This document shows, in pieces, positions 19,309-28,376 of a stretch of DNA of 64,000 bases; positions within the stretch are counted from its first letter, which is position 1; every line of letters starts with the position of its first letter. Both the position numbers and the translations under genes were made by a program. Source of the stretch: Hyphomicrobiales bacterium (GTDB taxonomy: Bacteria > Pseudomonadota > Alphaproteobacteria > Rhizobiales > JACESI01); assembly GCA_013911885.1 (NCBI GenBank), contig JACESI010000002.1, positions 186,001 to 250,000 on the forward strand, given 5' to 3'. The notes below the pieces were generated by a model. It was not told the origin of the DNA. It searched no databases and saw only the letters and a list, made by a program, of their open reading frames with translations.

Positions 19309-20307
19309 TTACTTGTTTGATGCGACGGCAGCGTCGATCAAATCTTTACCGACATCAGCTTCGAATTTCGACCAGACCGGTTTCATCGCAGCAGCCCATG
19401 CAGCACGTTGCTCGTCTGTGAGCGCACGCACGACGCCACCCGCTTTGATGACGTTTTCACGGTTCGTTGCTTCTTGAGCCGCAACATTGTCGTTCGCCTG
19501 TTTCGTCGTCTCCGCGGCAATTTTCAGCAACTGATCGCGCACGGCAGGATCAAGACTGTCCAGCCACTCTTTCGAAGTGACAAGAAGATAGGCGAGCAAC
19601 TGGTGGTTGGTTTCCGTCGTTCCATCCTGCACTTCGAAGAATTTCTGGGTATAAATGTTCGACCAGGAATTTTCCTGACCGTCGACAACGCCCGTCTGAA
19701 GCGCGCCATAGACTTCCTTGAAAGCGAGCTTCTGGGCCGAAGCACCCATGGCCTCGATCATGGCAACCGCCACATCCGATGTCTGAACACGGAACTTGAG
19801 GCCGTTTGCATCTGCTGGAACAATCAGCGGTTTTTTGGCGGAGAATTGCTTCAGGCCAGCAGACCAATATTCGAGACCCTGATACCCGTTGGAATTGATC
19901 GCCGTCTTCAGCGAGGCGCCTTCTGCACTGTTGAAGAAGCGTTCAACGGCTTCAAGGCTTGAGAACAGGAATGGCAGATCGAACAGACGGAATTTTTTGG
20001 TATAGGCCTCGAATTTCGCGAGTGATGGCGCTGCGAGCTGCACATCGCCCAGAAGAAGCGCTTCCATCACCTTGTCATCATCGAACAGGGTTGAGTTTGG
20101 AAACACTTCCATACAGGCCTTGCCGTTCATTTCAGTATTGACCCGCTCGGCGAGAAGCGCTGCGGCGTCGCCTTTCGGATGTCCTTTTGCAGCGGCAACG
20201 TGGCTGAATTTAATAACCACTTCGCCCGGATCGCAAGCTGCAGATGCAGCAGTTGCGGACAAAGCGAGTGTAGCCGCGGCAACAGCCGCGCCTAAAAACT
20301 TTTTCAT
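19309..20307 (-). CDS. dctP: TRAP transporter substrate-binding protein (DctP type)
   Basis: The start is ATG 20307, giving a classic signal peptide (MKKFLGAAVAAATLALSATA, cleavage near residue 23), with GGGAGGG 6-7 bases upstream; an upstream in-frame start would bury the signal. The mature 309-residue protein has the DctP pattern: VVIKFSHV opening, FDLPFLFSS, GLKFRVQTSDV with the Arg that binds the substrate carboxylate, and GQENSWSNIYTQKFFEVQ. It captures a periplasmic organic acid for DctQM. A C4-dicarboxylate is suggested by the DctB/DctD-like regulators but other acids are possible. Confidence 0.94.
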   Translation of the reverse strand: MKKFLGAAVAAATLALSATAASAACDPGEVVIKFSHVAAAKGHPKGDAAALLAERVNTEMNGKACMEVFPNSTLFDDDKVMEALLLGDVQLAAPSLAKFEAYTKKFRLFDLPFLFSSLEAVERFFNSAEGASLKTAINSNGYQGLEYWSAGLKQFSAKKPLIVPADANGLKFRVQTSDVAVAMIEAMGASAQKLAFKEVYGALQTGVVDGQENSWSNIYTQKFFEVQDGTTETNHQLLAYLLVTSKEWLDSLDPAVRDQLLKIAAETTKQANDNVAAQEATNRENVIKAGGVVRALTDEQRAAWAAAMKPVWSKFEADVGKDLIDAAVASNK

Positions 20308-20492
20308 GGAACCCTCCCAGGTTTCTTTCAAAAAGAAATCCGGTAACAAGCAGTTGGTACCGGGCATGACTTTTCAATCAAGTCGACTGAAGATATCACG
20401 AAAGTGACGCGGTTGCAGCGATTAATAAAATTTTAAATCAAATAACTTTCAGATAGTTAGATAGATTTCCAACAAACCCATGACAAGAATGT

Positions 20493-20504
20493 GTAGAATT
20501 CTAC
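20493..20504. promoter_or_regulatory. 12-bp palindrome upstream of dctP, possible operator
   Basis: GTAGAATTCTAC is a perfect palindrome in the 242-base gap between the dctD stop and the dctP start, about 185 bases before the dctP ATG. It is a candidate for the upstream activator site of the DctD-like regulator. I found no good GG-N10-GC sigma-54 element in this gap. The palindrome could be chance. Confidence 0.3.
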
Positions 20505-20549
20505 CCGTCCCGGAATGCAGGAATATCAACCAACAAAGGCTGAGGCCGG

Positions 20550-21896
20550 CTAGTCACTGCGCTCGTCGAGAAGACCGTGCTTTCGCATTTTATCGTAAAG
20601 CCCCTTGCGCGACAGACCGAGTACCTCATAGGTATCCTTGAGCTTCCCGCCATGGCGGGTGAGTTCCTCCTCAATCAGCGCCCGCTCGAAAGCGGCAACC
20701 CGGCTTGCAAGATCCGAGCGCTCCTTCTGGCGGCGGACATGGACCACGGAGTTTTCGAGCCCCAAAACCCAGCGCTCAGCGATATCGCGCAGGCCGCGGA
20801 CATTATCCGGCCAATCACGGTTTTTGAGCACCTGAATGAGGTCCGGCTCGAAATTCGGTATCTCGCGGCGATAGCGCGCCCTCGATTGGCGGGCAAGCTG
20901 GAAGAATAGGAATGGCACATCTTCCCGGCGCTCAGAAAGCGCGGGGATGCGCATCCTTGCGCCCGCAAAAGATACCGCAAGCGACGCCGGGTCGCCGTCC
21001 TGCCCGCCATCTGAGTCTTTAACATTTCCGGTCTGCCAGAGGATCGTCAGGCGCGGCCCGCGCCGACGCCCCTGCCCTTCGTCCGTCATGTATCGGGTTT
21101 GCGAAAAGGCGAACACACGTTTGACAAGGTCAGGCTCAGCCCGCTGAAAGTTTCTAAGGACGACTGTAGCGCCTTCGCCGTCTGCGATAAGACCCAACTT
21201 GCCATCCAACCCGTCCACGCTTCTGTCATCACGTCTGACCTTGCCGAAAAGTTCGGTTTCAATCAGGCAGGATGCTGTCGTCGCGCAATCAAGGTTGATG
21301 AAGGGCTGGTCGCGCCTTGGCGAGAATTCATGAATGAGCCGGGAGACCAGCGCCTTGCCGCTGCCTTCGGGCCCGTGGACCAGAACCGGCGCATCGGTGG
21401 CTGCATAGGTGAGGATTTCCCGGCGAACCCGCCCAGCTGCTTGCGATATGCCAACATAGCGTTCAGAAAGATCTGCATCGCGGGTGCGGCTCAGTTCGTC
21501 GCGAAGCGCGCGATTTTCAAGCACGAGCCGCCGCTTTTCCAGGGCGCGGGCGCAGATTTCCGCCAAAGTGCTGACAGCGAACGGCTTTTCGATGAAATCA
21601 TAACAGCCATTGCGCATCGCCTCGACAGCCAGCGCAATATCGGCGTGACCCGTCACCAGAATCACCGGTATCGCTATATCGATCTCATTGACCTGCTTCA
21701 GGAAAGCCATACCGTCCATGCCGGGCATGCGAATATCACTGATGACCACGGCATAATCGTCAAATTTGATCAAACGAAGCGCACTTTCAGCATCGGCGAA
21801 GGCGCTGACCGTGAACCCTTCCAGCTCCAGTCCCTGAACGAAGGCCGCCCGAAGATCATCGTCATCGTCGACGAGTATGATGTGCGGATCGCTCAT
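20550..21896 (-). CDS. dctD: DctD-like response regulator with degenerate sigma-54 ATPase domain
   Basis: Start at ATG 21896 (448 residues), overlapping the dctB-like stop by 4 bases. An intact receiver domain is at the front: acidic DDDDD near residue 10, the phospho-acceptor Asp in VVISDIRMPGMDG, and the Lys in DFIEKPF. The central AAA+ part keeps a Walker A-like GPEGSGK but the GAFTGA loop that touches sigma-54 is absent (ELFGKVRRDDRSVDG stands there) and the Walker B DE is lost (ATVVLRNFQ). The C-terminal Fis-type helix-turn-helix with LGLSRKGLYDKMRKHGL is intact. It probably controls dctPQM without working as a sigma-54 activator. Confidence 0.85.
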   Translation of the reverse strand: MSDPHIILVDDDDDLRAAFVQGLELEGFTVSAFADAESALRLIKFDDYAVVISDIRMPGMDGMAFLKQVNEIDIAIPVILVTGHADIALAVEAMRNGCYDFIEKPFAVSTLAEICARALEKRRLVLENRALRDELSRTRDADLSERYVGISQAAGRVRREILTYAATDAPVLVHGPEGSGKALVSRLIHEFSPRRDQPFINLDCATTASCLIETELFGKVRRDDRSVDGLDGKLGLIADGEGATVVLRNFQRAEPDLVKRVFAFSQTRYMTDEGQGRRRGPRLTILWQTGNVKDSDGGQDGDPASLAVSFAGARMRIPALSERREDVPFLFFQLARQSRARYRREIPNFEPDLIQVLKNRDWPDNVRGLRDIAERWVLGLENSVVHVRRQKERSDLASRVAAFERALIEEELTRHGGKLKDTYEVLGLSRKGLYDKMRKHGLLDERSD

Positions 21897-23704
21897 ATCC
21901 GGCTTTCCTCCAAAAGCGTTGCGTCGTCTGCCAATATGCCCGGCACTATCTCGGCGGGGGCACCAGCCGCGGCAAGTTCGAACCTGAAACACGCCCCCGG
22001 GAAAAGCGGCAAGGCGCCGTTGCTGACGCTGATCACTCCACCGAAATCACGGACAATATTGCTCGCAATGGAAAGCCCGATACCAAGCCCCTTTCCGGTT
22101 GGTCGTGTGGTGAAAAATGGTTCGAAAATCGCGTCCCGCTGATCGGCCCCGATGCCGGGACCATTGTCGCAAACCTGAAACATCACCTTGCCCGCATGAT
22201 GCAGGCAGGAAATGCGAATGCGTCCCGGACCCGGTGCCGCATCAACCGCATCGGCAGCATTCGCTATGAGGTTCACAAGAATCTGGCTGAGGCGCACGTC
22301 GTCGGCCATGACCGATGGCAAGTCCGCCTCGATATCCCAATCGACGGCTACATCGCGGGCGGACAAACGCGGCTTCAGGATCAGCATCACATCTTCAATC
22401 ACCGGCGCGATGGCAACCGCGCGCAGGTTCGGCTCCGGTACACGGGCGAAAGAGCGCAAGGTGCGCGACAGGTTTGCCATCCGTTTTACCAGCGTTTCGA
22501 TATGGGAAAGATTGTCAGCGACCGCCCTCAACTGGTTTTTTGTAAGAAATTTGGCCGCATTCTCGCAATAGGCGCGGATGGCGGCGAGTGGCTGATTGTA
22601 TTCGTGGCTGATCGCGGTGGACATTTGCCCGATTGCCGCCATTTTAGCCGACTGGACCAGATTTTCCTGTGCCGCACGCAGGGCCTTTTCCGCCGCCTTG
22701 CGCTCTTCAACCTCAAGACTGAGGGCTCGCGTTCGGTCGCGAACGCGCCGTTCCAGCCGAAGCGCGTCGGCACGGACCTTGCGGGCCTCATTGATCTTGC
22801 GGGCCTGGCGGTCAGCGAGCCACCAGATGAGAAGCGCCAGAAAGACCGAGCCGACAAGAACGGCAAGCGAAGAAATTGCCGCATAGCGCGCAATCACCGC
22901 ATTGTTTTCGAGCACATGAAGCCGCCAGCCGAGCAGCGACAGCAACCGCTCCTGATGGAGAAAATCCGGCCATTCAGCTGTGCCAGCCGGACCGATATCC
23001 CCGCTGAGCGGGCCAAGAGCACGCCGCGCGATCTGATTGCCGATAACCAGGCGACCATCCAGATCCGTTACGAAAATTGGCAGAGCGGCGAGCGCCCAGG
23101 TCGCTTCGAGAGGCTCGAAATCAATCAGGATCGCGACCATGCCGAGCGGCCCGCTTTCATCGCGCACGAGCGAGGCGAAAACATAGTTGCGCACGCCTTG
23201 TGTGGTGACAATCTGCGCGCGTCCGAGCCGCCCCTGAAGCACCGCCTGAAACACCGCCTGAAACACAGCAGGACCAACGCCGAGATCACGCACCAAAGCA
23301 TCGCTGAAGACGCCACGGGCATTGGCAATAAGCGCGCCGTCCTTGCCGATGAATGCGGTATCTCTCGCTCCTGAAAACCCCGCTATCTGCTCGCCAACAA
23401 GGCGGGCGCGGTCTCCATCCCGCATTTTGAAAATCTCAATGACATCCGAGCGCTTTGCCATAAGCGGCGGCAGAAGCCGGTATTTTTCGAGATAGGCGGC
23501 AACTGTCTTTTCCTGAAGCGCCAGCGTTTCCTCAGCGTGGCGATAAAGCGCGTCGGTGGTTCGCTCCCGCGCATAATTTCCCGAAATGGCGGCGAGAGCA
23601 AGCCCGGTCAGAAGAATCGCGAGCGCCAGCTTCCAGCCCAGCCCCTGAGCGGGCTTTTTCATGAAGGCCTGAGACAGATTGTTTCGATGTCGCAATGGAG
23701 CCAT
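21893..23704 (-). CDS. dctB: DctB-like sensor histidine kinase
   Basis: Two transmembrane helices (one near the N-terminus around ALAILLTGLALAAIS, one at ISSLAVLVGSVFLALLIWW) flank a periplasmic sensory domain of about 230 residues, as in DctB. A coiled coil follows, then HisKA with ISHEYNQPLAAIRAY (phospho-His) and HATPase_c with NLIANAADAVD, CDNGPGIG and GKGLGIGLSIASNIV. It senses an extracytoplasmic ligand, probably the TRAP substrate, and signals to the overlapping regulator gene. The start is uncertain: I use 23704; in-frame ATGs at 23785 and 23662 are alternatives that all keep the first helix. Confidence 0.9.
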   Translation of the reverse strand: MAPLRHRNNLSQAFMKKPAQGLGWKLALAILLTGLALAAISGNYARERTTDALYRHAEETLALQEKTVAAYLEKYRLLPPLMAKRSDVIEIFKMRDGDRARLVGEQIAGFSGARDTAFIGKDGALIANARGVFSDALVRDLGVGPAVFQAVFQAVLQGRLGRAQIVTTQGVRNYVFASLVRDESGPLGMVAILIDFEPLEATWALAALPIFVTDLDGRLVIGNQIARRALGPLSGDIGPAGTAEWPDFLHQERLLSLLGWRLHVLENNAVIARYAAISSLAVLVGSVFLALLIWWLADRQARKINEARKVRADALRLERRVRDRTRALSLEVEERKAAEKALRAAQENLVQSAKMAAIGQMSTAISHEYNQPLAAIRAYCENAAKFLTKNQLRAVADNLSHIETLVKRMANLSRTLRSFARVPEPNLRAVAIAPVIEDVMLILKPRLSARDVAVDWDIEADLPSVMADDVRLSQILVNLIANAADAVDAAPGPGRIRISCLHHAGKVMFQVCDNGPGIGADQRDAIFEPFFTTRPTGKGLGIGLSIASNIVRDFGGVISVSNGALPLFPGACFRFELAAAGAPAEIVPGILADDATLLEESRI

Positions 23705-23834
23705 CGGCCATCCCTGAGCGATGATATGACGGCAGTTCCTGCCGTCCTTTGGGGGTCGCTCTATCGATTTCATCGCAGGTTGCAATCAAAATGCAAGACT
23801 GTCTGCGCGGCAGAGCTTGTGCTACCTCGCGGTG

Positions 23835-26660
23835 CTACTCGCCGACGGCGCGCTTTTTCATGCCATGGTTACCAGTTAACATGGCAGCGATCCCGGCGGC
23901 TGTCATCGGCTTTCCGTAAAGATAACCCTGACCATAGGTGCAGCCCGCGAGCTTTAGAAGCTGGTGCTGTTCCCGCTCTTCAACACCCTCGGCAATGGTC
24001 TCGATGCCAAGATCCCGTGCGAGATTGACAACCGAGCGGATGATCGCCACCGATTGCGGACTGAAGCCCATGTCGCGCACGAAAGACTGATCGATTTTGA
24101 TTTTGTCGAGGGGAAAGCGCTGGATATAGCCAAGCGAAGAATAGCCTGTGCCGAAATCATCAAGCGCGAAACGCAAACCCATCGCGCGCAATTCGCCCAT
24201 GACATTAAGAACACGAATCTGATCCTCTATGAACAGGCTTTCAGTGATTTCAAGGTCGAGTTGTTTGACATGAAGCCCTGAATTGAAAAGCGCCTTCTGA
24301 ACGGACTTGATGAGATCGCCATGAATGAACTGAGCGGGCGAGACATTGACAGCGATCTTGATCCGTCCGGGCCATGTGGCCGCATCCTGGCACGCGCGCT
24401 CCAAAGCCCATTCGCCAAGCTCGACAATGAGATTGGACTGTTCCGCAATCGGTATGAACTCCGCAGGCGAGATCCGACCACGCTCTGCGTGGCGCCAGCG
24501 CAGCAATGCTTCCGCGCCACACAGTTGGCCGTCTGCAAGCGCGATCTGAGGCTGATAGGCAAGGTGGAATTCATCGCGCTCAAAAGCGCGCCACATATCG
24601 AGTTCAAGCTGACTGCGCGTCTGGATGTTCAATTCCATGAAGGGTTCGAAGGTGACAATCGCATTGCCCGGCTGAGCACGGGCTTTGATGAGGGCAGCGT
24701 CTGCGCGCCGAACATAGAGGCCAGCCGACTTGGATGAATCCTCGATAATAGCAACCCCGGCGTTTGCTCCGATCACCGCACCATTGCCATTGTGGTAATA
24801 GGGCTGCGTCACCGATTCCAGAATGGCCGCGATCTCAGCCTCAAAAAGGGAGCGAGCGCTCGCAGAGGCGAAATAGACGAGAAACTGGCCATCGCCCTGC
24901 GTGCCGAGAAGATCGATAAAACCCAGATGCTTGCGGATCCGCTTGGCAATAAGGCGCAGAATATCATCGGCAAAATCCTGGCCGAGTGTCTCACGAATAG
25001 TTTCGAGGCGCTCGACCGCAATCTTGACAATAGCCGGGCACGCCTTCTCGCCTTTCGTGTTCGCGAGGAGTTCGTCCGCCTGATCAAGGAAATGAGTGCG
25101 ATTGGCAAGTTCCGTTACCGGATCGAAACGGGCGATAAAGGCTAGGTTTTCTTCGGCACGCTTCTTCTCAGTGACATCCCGGAAATTCACGCAGGTATAG
25201 ACCGTCTCCGGCAGCGCCACGCCGCTCATGCTGAAACCACCTTCCAGAACCGACTGCGTGACGACATATTCGATCACCCGTCGCCGGTCACCCGCAATGG
25301 TCTCCTCGATGAGCTGCGGGCCTGTCTCGCGTTTGCGCGTGGGTTTGGACAATGCATTGCTCAATGCGCTTGCGAATGCCGCAGATGCGACGTCTTGAAA
25401 CCGCCGCCCCTTGAAATCGTCCGTTCCTGCGTCGATGCGGTCCGAACCATCCGCAAATAGCGCTCGCGCCACTGCATTGGCGGTATAGATAACATCATTC
25501 TCTTTCAGGATGACGATACCGTCGAAATTGTCATTCACAATCCGGTTCAGAATTTTTTGGGTGTTGTCGGCGCGTTTTTCGGTAATTGCGAGCAGGATTT
25601 TGCGCACATCAAACTCACGCAAGGTGGTCATTACGCTAAAGGAAATGACGAACAGATGCGCCGCCGCGGTCTCAAGGGCATAGCCTGATGTGACCTGTAT
25701 GGCTGTCGCAACACCCTCCAGCGCGCCGATCTGCAAAATGAAACTCAGTTGCGCAAGACCCCAGCCGACCCGTCGCCTGATCAGAAGGAAAATGAGCCCC
25801 ATCACCGCCATTATGGCAATCTCGGTGTTAAAATCGGATTTCTCGATCACGCGTTTCTGAATAAGCGTATCGGCGGCCAGCGCCTGAAGCAAATGACCGG
25901 AAATGATGCCAAGGTTTGGAACCGGGAAGAAATCGCGCAGTTCGCTGGCGCTCGCGCCGATGATCACCTTTTTGCCGCGAATGCTTTCGGCAGGAACGGT
26001 ACCGTCGAGAAGCTCGATCACCGAAACGCGATCTATCTTTGCGGCATCGATCCCGAAATCCAGCAGAAAACTGCCGCGCTGGATACGCGTCTCGCCGGCG
26101 ACGACTGCGGCCAGCGACTGAACTTGCACGCCATTGACGAGGTCACTGAACGGAACGGAACGAACTATGGAATCGTCTTCCGCAAATACATTCACGCTGG
26201 CGGGCCAGGCATGTTTTGCAAGAATTTCGATCGGCTCATTGGCGAAGAGACTTGACCCCTGCCCCGATGCCATCTGGTTGAAGGTCGCAAGGATGACCGT
26301 ATCGCCGGCCCGCTCCAGAGCAGCAGCAAAAAGGGCATCTTCCACAGGATCGGACGGACTGCTGAAGTCAATGTCGAAGGCAATGTCAGCGGCTTCATAA
26401 GCCACCAGCCGATCGACAATTTCACCATAAATCCGCCGCTTCCAGGGCCAGGCACCAAGGCGTTCGATGCTTTGAGCATCGATATCAACCGTAATGATCT
26501 GGCCGCTTGGCGGGCGGCCATCAAGGCCGAAACGCTGATCGCGTAAAAATCGGTCGATCGGCTCCAAAAGGTTCAGCAGGGTTATTATGGTGATGATGGA
26601 GAAGGCCACCAAGCCGAGAATGCTTTGCCTGCTAAAGGCCATTGGCGTCATCTCACTCAA
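23835..26660 (-). CDS. CHASE2-PAS-GGDEF-EAL signalling protein, probable c-di-GMP phosphodiesterase
   Basis: The 941-residue protein has a first helix at about 11-31, a periplasmic CHASE2 domain (VDIDAQSIERLGAWPWKR is its signature), a cluster of helices at about 275-345, a PAS domain around 375-490 (IVILKENDVIYTANAVARALF), then GGDEF and EAL domains. The GGDEF signature is replaced by GDGQF near residue 590, so cyclase activity is unlikely. The EAL part has CGAEALLRW (about 715) and DDFGTGYSSLGYI, so phosphodiesterase activity is likely. It lies downstream of a FecR gene on the same strand with a 177-base gap; CHASE2 and FecR proteins often neighbour each other. Confidence 0.92.
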   Translation of the reverse strand: MSEMTPMAFSRQSILGLVAFSIITIITLLNLLEPIDRFLRDQRFGLDGRPPSGQIITVDIDAQSIERLGAWPWKRRIYGEIVDRLVAYEAADIAFDIDFSSPSDPVEDALFAAALERAGDTVILATFNQMASGQGSSLFANEPIEILAKHAWPASVNVFAEDDSIVRSVPFSDLVNGVQVQSLAAVVAGETRIQRGSFLLDFGIDAAKIDRVSVIELLDGTVPAESIRGKKVIIGASASELRDFFPVPNLGIISGHLLQALAADTLIQKRVIEKSDFNTEIAIMAVMGLIFLLIRRRVGWGLAQLSFILQIGALEGVATAIQVTSGYALETAAAHLFVISFSVMTTLREFDVRKILLAITEKRADNTQKILNRIVNDNFDGIVILKENDVIYTANAVARALFADGSDRIDAGTDDFKGRRFQDVASAAFASALSNALSKPTRKRETGPQLIEETIAGDRRRVIEYVVTQSVLEGGFSMSGVALPETVYTCVNFRDVTEKKRAEENLAFIARFDPVTELANRTHFLDQADELLANTKGEKACPAIVKIAVERLETIRETLGQDFADDILRLIAKRIRKHLGFIDLLGTQGDGQFLVYFASASARSLFEAEIAAILESVTQPYYHNGNGAVIGANAGVAIIEDSSKSAGLYVRRADAALIKARAQPGNAIVTFEPFMELNIQTRSQLELDMWRAFERDEFHLAYQPQIALADGQLCGAEALLRWRHAERGRISPAEFIPIAEQSNLIVELGEWALERACQDAATWPGRIKIAVNVSPAQFIHGDLIKSVQKALFNSGLHVKQLDLEITESLFIEDQIRVLNVMGELRAMGLRFALDDFGTGYSSLGYIQRFPLDKIKIDQSFVRDMGFSPQSVAIIRSVVNLARDLGIETIAEGVEEREQHQLLKLAGCTYGQGYLYGKPMTAAGIAAMLTGNHGMKKRAVGE

Positions 26661-26837
26661 CCAGTTATCGCTGCGTCACTCCCTTTAAAAGGGGCGACCG
26701 GTATCGGTTGATAGCATTAACCTCTTAAAATTACTTGAAACCCGAGCGATTCAGTGCGTATTTGAGGAGATAGCCTCCCGTTTCCGCTCGATTAAAAGCC
26801 TGGCCGAAAAAGATTACCCTCGGCCATGGCTACGATT

Positions 26838-28088
26838 CTAGTTGCCGTTGTTGCCGGCATTGCCATTTCCACCGGCATTGCCATTCCCGCCGACATTGCC
26901 ATTCCCGCCGACATTGCCATTCCCGCCGACATTGCCATTTCCACCGGCATTGCCATTTCCACCGGCATTGCCATTTCCACCGGCATTGCCATTTCCACCG
27001 GCATTGCCATTTCCACCGACATTGCCATTCCCGCCGGCATTGCCATTTCCACCGGCATTTCCAGCGGCATTGCCATTCCCGCCGACATTGCCATTCCCGC
27101 CGACATTGCCATTTCCACCGACATTGCCATTTCCACCGGCATTGCCAGCATTGCTCTCACCATTTCCGGAATTAGCACCCTCAATCTGGCTCGTTGTGGC
27201 AAACCGGTCATCGCGGTTATTGCGGTTGAAAGATGCGGCGCCTGCCCGGGATGCAACGTCGATCGCGGCGCCCGCTCCCCTGGCGGATGACACATTGCTA
27301 TTGTCGGAACGGGCCACACTCTGGTTTGCTGTCGACAAACCTCTGAAGCCTGCACTTGCGTTGAAAGTTCTCGCAGATTTCGCTGCATCACTGCTCGCAG
27401 CTCCATTGCCGGAAGAGGTGGATGGCTGCGACAGGGTCTGGCGCAACGCCGCGATCGTTGAGGCAACGGGGCTTGCCGCCGGTTTGCGCTGTCCGATGGC
27501 TGGCGCATTGCTGCCCCCTGATTGAAGGCCTGCGCCGGAACGATTGCTCGTTGCAACCGATTGACCCCGCTGAACGAGGGCAAATTGACCGGTATCATAG
27601 TCGCCGACTTCCACGACACCGCGACGGACCGATACTTGAGAACTGTTGCTCCCGACCGCAACCGTGAATTTGGTGCCTTTGACGACGGCGGCGAGATAGG
27701 GCGTGTCAACGGAGAAATGTTTGACATTCCGCCGCTCTACATCATAGGTCGCCTCGCCGGAAAGTTGCTGGAAGGCCGTCTTGCCGCCGCCATTGCCCTG
27801 AACCGGCAACACCAGAACCGAACCGGCGCTGATCAGGACGCTCTCGGCATCGCGTTTCAGGAGCGCCTTGCCTCTCGGGCCGGTGCGCAGGGTCGTACCT
27901 GGCAAAAGGGTCATGCCGCGCTCGAAGGAAATCCAGGATTTATCGGGCGTGAGCACCTCCACGTCTTTAGAGGCCCGCACCATTGTCCATTCTCCTGCTT
28001 GCGCAGCCGATGCAAGAAACATCACGGCAACCATCATGGCAAGCATCATGGCAGGCGATCTTGCAATATTATTTTTTCTGACGGGCAT
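26838..28088 (-). CDS. FecR-domain secreted protein with C-terminal Gly/Asn hexapeptide repeats
   Basis: I start at ATG 28088 (416 residues) because GGAAGAG precedes it at good distance. A signal peptide (about 1-31, ending AAQA) is followed by a FecR domain at about 32-160 (GTTLRTGPRGKALL and AAVVKGTKFTVAV are its hallmarks). A low-complexity Ser/Ala/Asn middle follows, and from about residue 314 the chain consists of AGGNGN/VGGNGN units to near its end. FecR domains in non-TonB settings are periplasmic sensors. The repeat tail may be a flexible or surface-exposed stalk. It is divergent from an outer-membrane barrel gene. Confidence 0.85.
   Translation of the reverse strand: MPVRKNNIARSPAMMLAMMVAVMFLASAAQAGEWTMVRASKDVEVLTPDKSWISFERGMTLLPGTTLRTGPRGKALLKRDAESVLISAGSVLVLPVQGNGGGKTAFQQLSGEATYDVERRNVKHFSVDTPYLAAVVKGTKFTVAVGSNSSQVSVRRGVVEVGDYDTGQFALVQRGQSVATSNRSGAGLQSGGSNAPAIGQRKPAASPVASTIAALRQTLSQPSTSSGNGAASSDAAKSARTFNASAGFRGLSTANQSVARSDNSNVSSARGAGAAIDVASRAGAASFNRNNRDDRFATTSQIEGANSGNGESNAGNAGGNGNVGGNGNVGGNGNVGGNGNAAGNAGGNGNAGGNGNVGGNGNAGGNGNAGGNGNAGGNGNAGGNGNVGGNGNVGGNGNVGGNGNAGGNGNAGNNGN
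26859..27146. repeat. 18-bp tandem repeat array in the FecR gene
   Basis: Fifteen full 18-bp units plus a 12-bp partial unit (27057-27068) and a terminal 6 bases. On the coding (minus) strand two unit types alternate in blocks, one beginning GCCGGTGGAAAT and the other GTCGGCGGGAAT, encoding AGGNGN and VGGNGN. Block structure indicates repeated local duplication. The array has no stop in any frame on either strand, which is why several artefactual long frames overlap it. It is not a CRISPR: no unique spacers. Confidence 0.95.
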
Positions 28089-28376
28089 TTGATCTCTTCC
28101 AGACAACAAAGTCAGTTATTTTTATTCTAAGTTTATTTCAAAGAATAAAATCTCACCCTGCATTCTGACCCGATAATTTAAGCATTCCGTTAACCGCAAC
28201 CCCACGCCCTGTCATATCTTCTCTTCCAGAACCAGAAGTTGCGGTTTCACCTTGTTTTTCCGTTCTTTGGAAAGGCCAAAAAGTTGCTTCTCTTCGCCTG
28301 TGTCCGCCCCGACTTTAGACCTAATTAACCACAATTATGCTTAATGAACTGAGTGTGGGGTTGAAGGTCTTGGTTT
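28089..28376. other. Divergent promoter region between the FecR gene and the barrel gene
   Basis: About 290 AT-rich bases with no gene. It must hold the promoters for both divergent genes. I see no confident -35/-10 pair, hairpin or direct repeat. Confidence 0.5.

Noticed and set aside
20308..20549. Sigma-54 promoter upstream of dctP
   Set aside because: The nearest candidate on the minus strand has GG and GC separated by 8 rather than 10 bases, and the regulator lacks GAFTGA.
26859..27146. CRISPR array
   Set aside because: Units are directly adjacent 18-mers with no unique spacers and lie inside a coding frame.
26826..27525. Long plus-strand frames of repeated IAISTG or LPFPP sequence over the FecR gene
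   Set aside because: They are antisense readings of the stop-free 18-bp repeat; the minus frame has a signal peptide, FecR domain and ribosome-binding site.
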